A DNA stretch of 64,000 nt. It comes from Bryobacteraceae bacterium (GTDB lineage: Bacteria; Acidobacteriota; Terriglobia; Bryobacterales; Bryobacteraceae). Below are positions 33,748 through 41,709 of the stretch, piece after piece; position 1 is the first letter of the stretch; every line of letters starts with the position of its first letter. The DNA lies in NCBI GenBank assembly GCA_030041495.1, contig JASHNT010000024.1:20962-84961 (forward strand). The letters run 5' to 3'. Both the position numbers and the translations under genes were made by a program. The notes under the pieces are model-generated. The model was not told the origin of the DNA. It ran no database searches and was given only the letters and a program-made list of their open reading frames with translations.

Positions 33748-36444
33748 ATGCTGAAGGTCAAACTCGAAGCCTCCGATGACCTCAATCCCCAGGAAACCGC
33801 CGAATGGGTTGAGGCTCTTGACGATATCATTGACGAAGTAGGGCCCGACCGGGCCAGCTATCTTCTGGAAAGGCTGATGGAGCGGGCCGCCAATTTGGGC
33901 GTGCAGGTTCCGTTGCGGTGGAATACGCCGTACATGAACACCATTCCTCCGGAAGAGGAAGTCGCGTATCCGGGCAACCGTGAGATTGAACGGCGGATCA
34001 AAAGCCTGATCCGCTGGAACGCGGTTGCGATGGTGGTGCACGCGAACAAGTACGATGCGGGCATCGGCGGACATCTGGCGACGTATGCGTCGCTGGCGAC
34101 GCTGCTGGAAGTGGGGCACAACCATTTCTTTCACGGATCGCATGGGGATCAGAGCGGCGATCTGGTGTATTTCCAGGGGCACGCATCGCCGGGGCCGTAT
34201 GCGCGGGCGTTTCTGGAAGGGCGGCTCAACGAGGAGCATCTGCACAACTTCCGGCATGAGCTGCGCGAGCATCCGGGGTTGTCTTCCTATCCGCACCCGT
34301 GGCTGATGCCGAACTTCTGGCAGTTCCCCACGGTGTCGATGGGGCTGGGGCCGATCAGCGCGATCTACCAGGCACGGTTTATGCGCTATCTGGAGAATCG
34401 CGGGATCATCCCCAAGACGCAGCGCAAGGTGTGGGCATTTTTGGGCGACGGCGAATGCGATGAGCCGGAATCGCTGGGCGCGCTTTCGGTGGCCGCGCGC
34501 GAGAACCTGGACAACCTGATCTTCGTGGTGAACTGCAACCTGCAACGGCTGGACGGTCCGGTACGGGGCAACGGCAGCATCATTCAGGAGCTGGAAGCGG
34601 AGTTCCGCGGCGCGAAATGGAACGTGATCAAGTGCGTCTGGGGCAGCGGCTGGGACGACCTGTTCGCGCGGGATTCGAGCGGACTGCTGCTGAAGCGCAT
34701 GCATGAGTGCGTGGACGGCGAATACCAGAGCTTCCGCGCGCACGACGGGGCGTATGTCCGAAAGGAGTTTTTCGGAAAGTATCCGGAGCTGCTGAAGCTG
34801 GTGGAGCACATGACCGACGACGAGATCTGGGCTCTGCGGCGCGGCGGGCACGATCCGGTGAAGGTCTACAACGCTTACAAGCGGGCGGTGGAGCACACCG
34901 GCCAGCCGACGGTGATCCTGGCCAAGACGGTGAAGGGATACGGGCTGGGCGAGACGGCGCAGGGGCGCATGACGGCGCATCAGCAGAAGAAGCTGAGCCA
35001 AGAGGATCTGATGAAGATCCGTAAGCTGTTCAACCTGCCGATCTCGGATGAGACCGTGCAAAACGTGGGTTTGTACAAGCCGGCGGAGGATTCGCCGGAG
35101 ATGAAGTACATCCAGGAGCGGATTCAGGCGATGGGCGGCGCGCTGCCGGCGCGGAAGGTGAAGCCGATCGAGATCAAGGCTCCGGCGCTCGATGCTTTCA
35201 AGGATGCGTTGGAAGGATCGCGCGGACGGCCGGCCTCGACCACGATGGCATTCGTCAGCGTGTTGAAGGGGCTGCTGAAGCATAAGGAGTTGGGCAAGCT
35301 GATTGTGCCGATTGTTCCGGATGAGGCTCGGACATTCGGCATGGAGAGCCTGTTCCGCGAATACGGCATCTACGCGAGCCAGGGGCAGCGCTACAAACCG
35401 GTGGACGCCAACGTTCTGCTGTATTACAAGGAAGCGCAGAACGGGCAGGTGCTGGAGGAGGGGATCACGGAAGCGGGCTCCATGGCATCGTGCCTGGCGG
35501 CCGGAACGGCGTACGCCAATTACGGCGTGCCCATGATTCCGTTCTTCATTTATTATTCGATGTTCGGATTCCAGCGCGTGGGCGATTTGATCTGGGCCTT
35601 CGCGGATTCGCGCGGAAAAGGCTTCCTGATGGGCGGCACGGCGGGGCGCAGCACTTTGTCGGGGGAAGGATTGCAGCATCAGGACGGGCATTCTCCGGTG
35701 ACGGCGAGCACGGTGCCGACTTGCACGATCTACGATCCGGCTTTCGGGTATGAGATCGCCGTGATCGTGCAGGACGGGATCCGGCGGATGTATGAGGTGG
35801 GCGAAGACCGGTTCTATTATTTGACGGTCTACAACGAAGACTACCCGCAGCCGACGATGCCCGAGGGCGAAGCGGTTCGCGAAGGCATTCTGCGCGGGAT
35901 TTACAAGTACCGTGCTGCGGCGAACGGGCCGGGTCCTCAGTTGGGTCCAGCAAGAGCGCAGTTGTTCGGAAGCGGGCCGATGCTGAATGAGGCTCTGAAG
36001 GCGCAGGAGATTTTGGCGGAGCGGTACCAGATTGCGACCGACGTGTGGAGCGTGCCCAGCTACAACGAGCTGCGGCGCGACGGGTTGGCGGTGGAACGGT
36101 GGAACCGGCTGCATCCGACTGAGGCTCCGCGGGTGCCGTACATCGTGCAGGTGATGGCGAATGAGCCGGGGCCGATCATCGCCTCTTCCGACTACATGAA
36201 GGCCGTGCCGGATCAGCTCGCACCATGGCTGGGAGCGAGGCTGCGCTCGCTGGGCACGGATGGGTTCGGGCGCAGCGATAACCGCGAGCATCTGCGGCGG
36301 CACTTCGAGATCTCCGGCGAGGCGATCGTGCAGGCGACCTTGGCGGCTCTGGCTCGCGAGGGGTCCTTCGACGCGCAGAGGGCCGCGGCAGCGGTCGGTG
36401 AGCTGGGCTTCGACGCGGAGCGGCGGGACCCCTCGAGGGCTTGA
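33748..36444 (+). CDS. aceE: pyruvate dehydrogenase E1 component, homodimeric type
   Basis: The 898-residue protein matches the AceE-type (single-chain) E1: QETAEWVEALDDIIDEVGPDRASYLLERL at the start, GGHLATYASLATLLEVGHNHFF, the thiamine-diphosphate motif GDGECDEPES ... NLIFVVNCNLQRLDGPVRGN, GSGWDDLFARD and the C-terminal transketolase part (FADSRGKGFLMGGTAGRSTLSGEGLQHQ). It decarboxylates pyruvate and acetylates the lipoyl group of E2 in the cytoplasm. The E2 and E3 genes are not in the window. I chose the ATG closest to the family start; no clear ribosome binding site precedes it. Confidence 0.96.
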   Translation: MLKVKLEASDDLNPQETAEWVEALDDIIDEVGPDRASYLLERLMERAANLGVQVPLRWNTPYMNTIPPEEEVAYPGNREIERRIKSLIRWNAVAMVVHANKYDAGIGGHLATYASLATLLEVGHNHFFHGSHGDQSGDLVYFQGHASPGPYARAFLEGRLNEEHLHNFRHELREHPGLSSYPHPWLMPNFWQFPTVSMGLGPISAIYQARFMRYLENRGIIPKTQRKVWAFLGDGECDEPESLGALSVAARENLDNLIFVVNCNLQRLDGPVRGNGSIIQELEAEFRGAKWNVIKCVWGSGWDDLFARDSSGLLLKRMHECVDGEYQSFRAHDGAYVRKEFFGKYPELLKLVEHMTDDEIWALRRGGHDPVKVYNAYKRAVEHTGQPTVILAKTVKGYGLGETAQGRMTAHQQKKLSQEDLMKIRKLFNLPISDETVQNVGLYKPAEDSPEMKYIQERIQAMGGALPARKVKPIEIKAPALDAFKDALEGSRGRPASTTMAFVSVLKGLLKHKELGKLIVPIVPDEARTFGMESLFREYGIYASQGQRYKPVDANVLLYYKEAQNGQVLEEGITEAGSMASCLAAGTAYANYGVPMIPFFIYYSMFGFQRVGDLIWAFADSRGKGFLMGGTAGRSTLSGEGLQHQDGHSPVTASTVPTCTIYDPAFGYEIAVIVQDGIRRMYEVGEDRFYYLTVYNEDYPQPTMPEGEAVREGILRGIYKYRAAANGPGPQLGPARAQLFGSGPMLNEALKAQEILAERYQIATDVWSVPSYNELRRDGLAVERWNRLHPTEAPRVPYIVQVMANEPGPIIASSDYMKAVPDQLAPWLGARLRSLGTDGFGRSDNREHLRRHFEISGEAIVQATLAALAREGSFDAQRAAAAVGELGFDAERRDPSRA

Positions 36445-37041
36445 AGACTCAGCCGCGAATTCACGCGAATCAACGACTTCCTGGGTTCGTTCGGGAGTGC
36501 GCTGGGGAGAAGTGTCTCGGAACGTCCCGCCGGAGGGTGAGGCCGGGTTGTAGGGCGCCGGCGCGCTGGGTTTTGCCTGAAGCACGTTGAGGCGGGCGAG
36601 GGCTCGGGCGAACTGACGGTCGAAGGCGATCTCGTGGCGCAGGAGGAGCTCTGGCGAGCAAGAAGTTTCAGGGGCGCTCTTGAAGGCGAGGACGGCTCGG
36701 ACGGCGGGTGGGGCGAGATTGGGATCCTGCAGGGCCATATCGCGATCCAGCGCGCTCTTTTGCATGGCCCAGATGCGGAGCTGACGCCAGCGGGCGACAG
36801 CCATGGTTTCCACGAGATCACGCTCGGTTGCGGTGCGAGGCTGATGCTCGTCCAGGTAACTGGTGAGGAGCTCGCGGAAACGGTCGGTGCGCTCTTCTTC
36901 TAAGACGACGGTGGAGGCAAGGAGGCCGTGCCGAAGGCTGTTGCGGGAGGAGTTGCGCTTGCCTTGGGGAGTGACGGGGCCGTTGGAGCGGGCGCCGTTG
37001 GCGCGGGAGGCGGCGATTTGTTTGGAAGATCGAGTAGACAT
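36445..37041 (-). pseudogene. conserved acidobacterial hypothetical, without its own stop codon
   Basis: The first ~190 codons from the ATG at 37041 read like a real protein: MSTRSSKQIAASRANGARSN, then GPVTPQGKRNSSRNSLRHGLLAS, TVVLEEERTDRFRELLTSYLDEHQPRTATERDLVETMAVARWRQLRIW. I recall this pattern as a frequent hypothetical family in acidobacteria, of about 200 residues. Here no stop occurs before the aceE gene; the frame runs on antisense through nearly all of it to 33739. The natural C-terminus therefore seems to have been lost, perhaps at the GCGAAT repeat at 36452. The end coordinate given is simply the aceE boundary. Confidence 0.5.
36452..36475. repeat. dispersed GCGAAT repeat, copy 1
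   Basis: GCCGCGAATTCACGCGAAT followed by CAACG. The core GCCGCGAAT..ACGCGAAT recurs at 37142 and, less exactly, at 44656. It sits directly after aceE, within the last part of the conserved hypothetical reading frame. Confidence 0.6.
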
Positions 37042-37141
37042 GCATTTCCTTGAGCCCGCAAGGCGGCCAATTCAAGCCAAGGTCCGGACCGGCTCGCGCC
37101 GGCTGGACCAAGGGTGCGCCTTTGCGGGCTGCAAACATTTT

Positions 37142-37176
37142 GGCCGCGAATGGACGCGAATAGAGGAGAATAAACG
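37142..37176. repeat. dispersed GCGAAT repeat, copy 2
   Basis: GGCCGCGAATGGACGCGAAT is followed by AGAGGAGAATAAACG. It matches copy 1 in the core and extends it with a third GAATAAACG unit. It lies in the 200-base interval between the divergent conserved hypothetical and the truncated HigB-like gene; no other feature is seen there. Confidence 0.6.
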
Positions 37177-37242
37177 CTCAAGTCCTTGGTAGGATATGGG
37201 GCGGCGGGCGGAGGTTGAGGTTGCACTGTGATGTAGGAGCCG

Positions 37243-37479
37243 TTGCGTGCGGTTCGTCGGGAGGCCGGCTTCTGGAGGGACGGGGTTTATGAGCTACGCG
37301 CCAGCTATGGCGGTGCTCATTGCCGTATGCTGTACTTCTTTGCGGGGCGCGATGTGGTGGTTGTCTCGCATGGGCTGACGAAGGAGGGGGAGGTTCCGGA
37401 CCGGGAGATCGCTTTGGCGTTGGCTCGGAAGAGGCTAGTGGAGGCTGAGTTCGCGGAATTCACGTATTATTCGGAGTAA
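37243..37479 (+). pseudogene. HigB/Gp49-like toxin, N-terminally truncated
   Basis: The 78 codons match only the C-terminal two thirds of HigB-type RelE-fold toxins: GFWRDGVYELRASYGGAHCRMLYFF, then VVVVSHGLTKEGEVPDREIALALARKRL. Family members have about 40-45 further residues at the front; here an in-frame TAG lies nine bases before the TTG, and I find the missing strand-helix in no other frame. It is followed after four bases by the XRE antitoxin gene, the normal HigB-HigA order. Either it is a decayed toxin, or a short active form translated from TTG. Confidence 0.6.
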
Positions 37480-37483
37480 ATGT

Positions 37484-37816
37484 ATGCCGAAGAAGGTCAC
37501 GCAAGTAAAAAATGTTCGTTCCAAGCTGCCGCGGGTTCTTTATGACCGCTACATTGCCGGCGATCCGGAGAAGGAGCGGCAGTTTGAAGAGGAGTTGGTC
37601 AACGCGGAGATCGCGCGGAAGGTCTACGACTTGCGAACGAAGGCTGGTCTGACGCAGCAGCAGTTGGCAACGAGGGTGGGTACGACAAAATCGGCGATTT
37701 GCCGATTAGAGGATGCGGACTACGAGGGGCATTCGCTGTCGATGCTCAAGCGGATCGCAGAGGCACTGGACAAGCGGGTGGAGATCCGGTTTGTGCCGGT
37801 GAACAGGACGGCGTGA
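37484..37816 (+). CDS. HigA-like antitoxin, XRE family
   Basis: The 110-residue protein has an N-terminal extension and a helix-turn-helix of the XRE type: VYDLRTKAGLTQQQLATRVGTTKSAICRLEDADYEGHSLSMLKRIAEAL. Proteins of this length next to HigB-like toxins bind the toxin and repress the shared promoter. It comes four bases after the truncated toxin gene. It is the plus-strand neighbour that converges on the CBASS operon (21 bases between ends). Confidence 0.85.
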   Translation: MPKKVTQVKNVRSKLPRVLYDRYIAGDPEKERQFEEELVNAEIARKVYDLRTKAGLTQQQLATRVGTTKSAICRLEDADYEGHSLSMLKRIAEALDKRVEIRFVPVNRTA

Positions 37817-37836
37817 AGTGACGGGTGCGTGTGAGG

Positions 37837-38538
37837 TTATCGGGGGTCTCCCGTCCGCGGGCGGCCACGCTCGCCCGGTTTTGCGGCCGCGGCGAAGTGA
37901 ACCCGATACTCGCGGTGTAGAGTCGCGAACCGCCAGATCACGAGGTCGATAACCGACAGACGGTCGCCTACGCCGTCTGCAATTGTCTGGCAGAGCTCCG
38001 ATGCTGTCGGAAAGCCGGCAGCGGACGCAACGCGCGAGAGATGTCGGTCGGGCTTAACGGCCTCAAGGCCTATATTCTTGGCCAGATGGTACACCGTCAC
38101 TGGCCCGATGAAGGGCAACTCTCGCAGCTCCTGAAGTCCATTCGACTTCACGCGGTCCTGAATTGCGTAAAAGCCCTCTCTCGCTATGCGTCGGGCGGTA
38201 GTAACCACGCCAGCTACCTTCCCTGGGTGGTTGATTAGGGAGAGTGCCTGAGCCCGGCATGTGGGTGCCTGCCGGGTGATGTCCGCAGCGGACCTCCAAT
38301 CCAGAAACGCGGATGAAATCCCCGCGAACTTCATCCTCACGACGCGCTCGCGCATTCCAGCCGAGAACACGACCCACGCGTACTCGCGCAGGAAATCGGA
38401 CTCGGTCATTTCCTCAAACCGCAGGTCGTCCTGCCAGTCGATTTCGGGCCCAAAGCCATCCCCGACAATTGCCTTCTTCGCGTCGAGGTAGGCTCTGACT
38501 AGCCTCTCATACGGACGGTCGTCGGTGGCGAGGTTCAC
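37837..38538 (-). CDS. OGG-like HhH DNA glycosylase, type IV CBASS ancillary protein
   Basis: The GTG at 38536-38538 overlaps the stop of the effector gene (GTGA) and gives 233 residues. It is all helical with a helix-hairpin-helix ELRELPFIGPVTVYHL (139-152) and the catalytic-type Asp in VKPDRHLSRV (164), as in HhH-GPD base-excision glycosylases. The lysine that gives lyase activity in OGG1/EndoIII is replaced by Val (GPVTVY). No iron-sulphur cysteines are present. An OGG-like gene is one of the three ancillary genes that define type IV CBASS; its role there is not settled to my knowledge. It is last in the operon. Confidence 0.85.
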   Translation of the reverse strand: MNLATDDRPYERLVRAYLDAKKAIVGDGFGPEIDWQDDLRFEEMTESDFLREYAWVVFSAGMRERVVRMKFAGISSAFLDWRSAADITRQAPTCRAQALSLINHPGKVAGVVTTARRIAREGFYAIQDRVKSNGLQELRELPFIGPVTVYHLAKNIGLEAVKPDRHLSRVASAAGFPTASELCQTIADGVGDRLSVIDLVIWRFATLHREYRVHFAAAAKPGERGRPRTGDPR

Positions 38539-39137
38539 TCGGTTTGCTCCGGGGTCGGGCTGGTGGGATGTCGTTCGCTTCGGATCGAGCGAAGCAGCAA
38601 CACGGTTCGTAGGAACCACACGGGGCAGCCGGGGCGGGAGTCCAGCATCTTGCTTACCTCCGCGCCGCGAAGATATCGGGCCTTCAGCTTGGCGAACTTC
38701 CGCGAGGGGATCGGCACTACGCTGTTCATCGCCTCCCAGTAGATCCTTTGCAACTCCTCCGCTTGGGCAGGCGGCCAGGCGTCCTTTCCGTCCTTTGCGC
38801 GGCGGAACTCCGCTACAAGCCAGGTCAGCTTGCGTGCGGCCTCGCTGTGGTTCGCTGAGCAGGCTTTCCAGTCGACTCTCAATGCGACGATGGATATGAT
38901 GAATACCGCGACGGACGCCGCGCCAGTAACGTCCCTCGTGGCGTCCGCCGATAACCCAAATCGCGCAAGCAGATCGCCCCGGGCGAACGTAGCTGCGCAA
39001 ATAATGGCCGAACAGCTCAAAATCAAGGCGTCCGTGCCTGTTGCAAGCCGTGTGAAGTGGTCCCGGAGAAAGGTGTGCATCGCTAGCGTCTGCCGCGCGA
39101 CTCTGTACTGCCGTGTCAGCTCCCCGTCTGCAGACAT
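38535..39137 (-). CDS. SLATT-like two-helix membrane effector of CBASS
   Basis: The 200-residue protein has two membrane helices, about 32-51 (ATGTDALILSCSAIICAAT) and 70-88 (VTGAASVAVFIISIVAL), followed by a long charged helical tail (RKLTWLVAEFRRAKDGKDAW; RIYWEAMNSVVPIPSRKFAKLK). This is the SLATT layout, a predicted pore-forming effector associated with nucleotide second messengers. Here it follows the CD-NTase by four bases, with a GAAGGG site before the ATG. It is expected to oligomerise and damage the membrane when it senses the cyclic oligonucleotide. Confidence 0.85.
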   Translation of the reverse strand: MSADGELTRQYRVARQTLAMHTFLRDHFTRLATGTDALILSCSAIICAATFARGDLLARFGLSADATRDVTGAASVAVFIISIVALRVDWKACSANHSEAARKLTWLVAEFRRAKDGKDAWPPAQAEELQRIYWEAMNSVVPIPSRKFAKLKARYLRGAEVSKMLDSRPGCPVWFLRTVLLLRSIRSERHPTSPTPEQTE

Positions 39138-39141
39138 CGCT

Positions 39142-40074
39142 TCACCCTTCGACCACCGATTTCCACTTGTCTAACGAGTCAGCGCTGCCGAGTTTGCGTG
39201 TAACTGTCGCTAGTGCGTCCGCGAGGATTCTTCGCTGCGTGCTCTGGGCTGGTCCGAGATATCCGTCTACGGTCCTCGACTGCTCAGTGAGGTCAGCGAT
39301 TGGTCGAAGCACTCGGTTTGCTGCATGCGAGAAAAGGTGGATGAGGACGGCTTTGGGTGTTGCCGGGCCGTCGTAGGATTTGGCAGCGTCGACCGCCAGC
39401 GCCTCTATGTGGTATCCGATCATTTGCTTCTGCTTGGGAAAGTCCGCGATCATGGATTTCGCCAGCTTGATTACGGGTACCAGGACGCCGTTCAGCTTTT
39501 GGTTTTGCTTGGTCAGGCTGCGCTGAAACGCCTTCGGCTTTGTCTCGTTCCATCCCTCGCCGGATGCATCTGGGATCGAGACGGTTCGCCCGGATTGTAT
39601 GGCCGGCAGTAGCTGTATTTCAAGGCCGTCGCGATAGGTCACCGTCGCGGCCAGCTTCCCGGTCCTTATGCCCACGATCTTTTCCATCGAAAGTTGGCTT
39701 CTGAGAGTGTCTTCAAATTCTTCCAGGAGGCGGTGCGGGGACTCGCGCTTGGCGTCCTTTCCCTTGAGGACTACTAAAGCATCGATGTCGCTTAGCCCGT
39801 CAACGAATGTGTGTTTGGCGACTGATCCTCCCATTAGGAATCGGTCGACTTCGACTTGGTCACGCAGTGCCTCCCCAATCGCGTCGAGCCGTTCATTGAC
39901 TTCTGCGGCGTCTCTTTGATTGGTCGTCGCGAGTACGGCGCGGAGGTAGGCGTTGACGTCGGCGTCCAGTCTCTCGGTGCTTACTTGCTTTCGCGCGTCT
40001 TCGATGAGCTTTTGAAGCCCTTTGATGCTCTGGCGTGTCGGATAGTATCCGCCGCCACCACCGCTTCCTCCCAT
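39142..40074 (-). CDS. CD-NTase (cGAS/DncV-like nucleotidyltransferase) of type IV CBASS
   Basis: The 310-residue protein starts MGGSGGGGGYYP after an AAAGGAGGG site. The nucleotidyltransferase core is FLMGGSVAKHTFVDGLSDIDALVVL: Gly-Gly-Ser at 82-84 and the metal-binding Asp96 and Asp98, with Glu152 (LEIQLLPA) as likely third acid. The helical second domain includes KLNGVLVPVIKLAKSMIADF and HIEALAVDAA. These are features of bacterial CD-NTases, which make cyclic di- or trinucleotides on phage infection. The start shares one base with the TGT-like stop (TAATG). The base specificity and clade cannot be read by eye. The Gly-rich N-terminus is notable because the partner genes are base-modifying enzymes. 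Confidence 0.92.
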   Translation of the reverse strand: MGGSGGGGGYYPTRQSIKGLQKLIEDARKQVSTERLDADVNAYLRAVLATTNQRDAAEVNERLDAIGEALRDQVEVDRFLMGGSVAKHTFVDGLSDIDALVVLKGKDAKRESPHRLLEEFEDTLRSQLSMEKIVGIRTGKLAATVTYRDGLEIQLLPAIQSGRTVSIPDASGEGWNETKPKAFQRSLTKQNQKLNGVLVPVIKLAKSMIADFPKQKQMIGYHIEALAVDAAKSYDGPATPKAVLIHLFSHAANRVLRPIADLTEQSRTVDGYLGPAQSTQRRILADALATVTRKLGSADSLDKWKSVVEG

Positions 40075-41108
40075 TAGTGCCCTCCTTTCATCTCTGGGAT
40101 GCGGGTTAGCATTGTGTTGTAAGCGCGGCTGAGCTCCTTCGCGCGCGACCCGAACATATCGAACTCCTTCCCTCCTCCGTCGACGAACTGCTGGAACGAG
40201 GTGGTCAGTTGCTGCAGCACCGTAATATTCTCATTCAATGACAGCGCCGAGGCGTGGTTGTGTGGCGTCTCGACGCCTTTGCAGAGTATCGCATAGGACT
40301 CCCGCGACACCGCCACGCCGTCCCAGTAGGCGTAGCGCATCCAGGACACTCCGTCAAAGATCTCCGCGCCGGCGAAAAAGTAAAGCGGCGTGATGAGCGG
40401 GTCAAGACCACCCCAGATGTGGATTGGTGAAGCGACTTCTTCCCTGTCCATTGCGACTCGGATCTTAGCGATCGTCCGCAGTCTATCGACCAGGTTGTTC
40501 CCCAGCTCTTTCTCGGTAAGGCCCAGCGCGTTGAAGCCCCGGCATTTGGCGACGTGCCCGAGGATAGCGCTGGTATCGAGGTATGCGGCGCGCTGTCCGG
40601 AGGGTTTGATGATGAAGTTGTTGAGAAAGCGTGGCTGGCCCGCGAAGAACTTCCGCGCGGCCTGGATCTGGGTCTCGACAGGACTTCCCTTGGCCGTGTG
40701 GTCGAAGTTGGCGACGATGAATTGCCCTTGAGGAAGATTCTGGAGGACCTTTGCGTAATGGTCCGCGGTGAAGTCCGATGGCTTGTGGTCGTAGACCCGC
40801 GGCTCGGAGGAGTCGTATTCGGGGGACAGTTCGTATCCGCCGCTGTCAATGAAGACGAGCGCCGCCGAGTTGTAGGAACTTGTGGTGTTCTTTAGGTGTC
40901 CGAAGTGGAGATCGTAGGCGCTTAGGAGGAAAGCGGTGTTGAGGTACGGGTGTACGAGGTCCAGGCTTGCCGACACTTTGGAGTACGACTTCTTTTGGCC
41001 CTTTTCCCGTGCAAATCCAAATCCCTTGCTGGAAAACGACGGAACGAGGAGGGGAAGTGTGACTGTCGCGTCGTTCTTGAGTTTGAGATTACTCCTCCGG
41101 GCTAGCAA
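40074..41108 (-). CDS. TGT-like (tRNA-guanine transglycosylase fold) type IV CBASS protein
   Basis: A TTG start with GGAGG six bases before it lies inside the end of the queC-like gene; the product is 344 residues. Conserved TGT-type positions are VFIDSGGYE (Asp88, matching DSGGFQ) and IHIWGGLDPLITPLYFFAGAEIFDGVSW (Asp252, matching the catalytic nucleophile in the FD motif). The zinc-binding C-terminal motif of true tRNA enzymes (CxCxxC) is absent, so tRNA is unlikely to be the substrate. TGT-like genes of this type are diagnostic for type IV CBASS; DpdA, which modifies DNA, is another relative. A base transfer to a protein or nucleic acid is inferred. Confidence 0.88.
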   Translation of the reverse strand: MLARRSNLKLKNDATVTLPLLVPSFSSKGFGFAREKGQKKSYSKVSASLDLVHPYLNTAFLLSAYDLHFGHLKNTTSSYNSAALVFIDSGGYELSPEYDSSEPRVYDHKPSDFTADHYAKVLQNLPQGQFIVANFDHTAKGSPVETQIQAARKFFAGQPRFLNNFIIKPSGQRAAYLDTSAILGHVAKCRGFNALGLTEKELGNNLVDRLRTIAKIRVAMDREEVASPIHIWGGLDPLITPLYFFAGAEIFDGVSWMRYAYWDGVAVSRESYAILCKGVETPHNHASALSLNENITVLQQLTTSFQQFVDGGGKEFDMFGSRAKELSRAYNTMLTRIPEMKGGH

Positions 41109-41709
41109 TCAGGGCCTCCACGTCGGCGCAGGAGTCGCATCGCCCGCAGGGCTGGGCGAGACCGAGTTCGCAGCTGTAGGTTAACTTGGTTGGCACCTCT
41201 AGTTCTTTGGAGAGTTGCCAGATTTCAGATTTGGTCCAGTTGATAAAGGGTGCGGCAAGTTGCACTGAGCCGAGCTCGTATTGGTCAATAACGGCTTGGA
41301 TTGTTGACACAAAGGGGGGGCGACAGTCGGCGTAGGGGGTGCCGGTGTGAATTCCGAGTGCGAGTAGTGAGGTTCGTGCCGGCAGCTCCATGAGGGCGCC
41401 CATGACTAGGAAGGCGTTTCGCGCGCGAACGAGACCGGCGCCCTTTTCGGTTGGCCCTGACCACGCCGTCCGGGTCAACGGAACGCCATAGTGGGCGGCG
41501 ATTAGTGCGGCCGCGCGGGACTCACGCTTCGCGGAGGCCTGCCCGTAGTTGACAAAGATGCTGTGAACGGGCATCCCCTGAGACAGGTAGAATGCGAGGC
41601 AGGTTGATGAGTCTATACCGCCGCTGAGCAGTACGGCGACCGCTGATTGGGCGGGTCTCTGGCGGGTCGCGGGGATGTGGCTTGGTTTGAGCCTGCGGCG
41701 GGGCATCAA
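41089..41709 (-). CDS. QueC-like (7-cyano-7-deazaguanine synthase family), type IV CBASS
   Basis: The first gene of the operon encodes 206 residues from TTG at 41709 (the next codon is ATG); GGGAGGT lies 11 bases before it. It has the PP-loop ATPase motif AVLLSGGIDSSTCLAF, YGQASAKRESRAA, RNAFLVMGALME, a substrate loop PPFVSTIQAVIDQYE and the zinc site SCELGLAQPCGRCDSC (Cys180, 188, 191, 194). QueC makes preQ0 from 7-carboxy-7-deazaguanine with ATP and ammonia. No queD, queE, folE or queF lies nearby, so the substrate comes from elsewhere in the genome. QueC-like members of type IV CBASS are thought to act on the immune machinery and not on tRNA. Confidence 0.9.
   Translation of the reverse strand: MMPRRRLKPSHIPATRQRPAQSAVAVLLSGGIDSSTCLAFYLSQGMPVHSIFVNYGQASAKRESRAAALIAAHYGVPLTRTAWSGPTEKGAGLVRARNAFLVMGALMELPARTSLLALGIHTGTPYADCRPPFVSTIQAVIDQYELGSVQLAAPFINWTKSEIWQLSKELEVPTKLTYSCELGLAQPCGRCDSCADVEALIASPEE

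Noticed and set aside
37837..41709. Alternative reading of the QueC/TGT genes as a Dpd-type DNA-modification system
   Set aside because: No Dpd helicase, nuclease or other restriction partners are present, while a CD-NTase, SLATT effector and OGG-like gene are, which fits type IV CBASS better.
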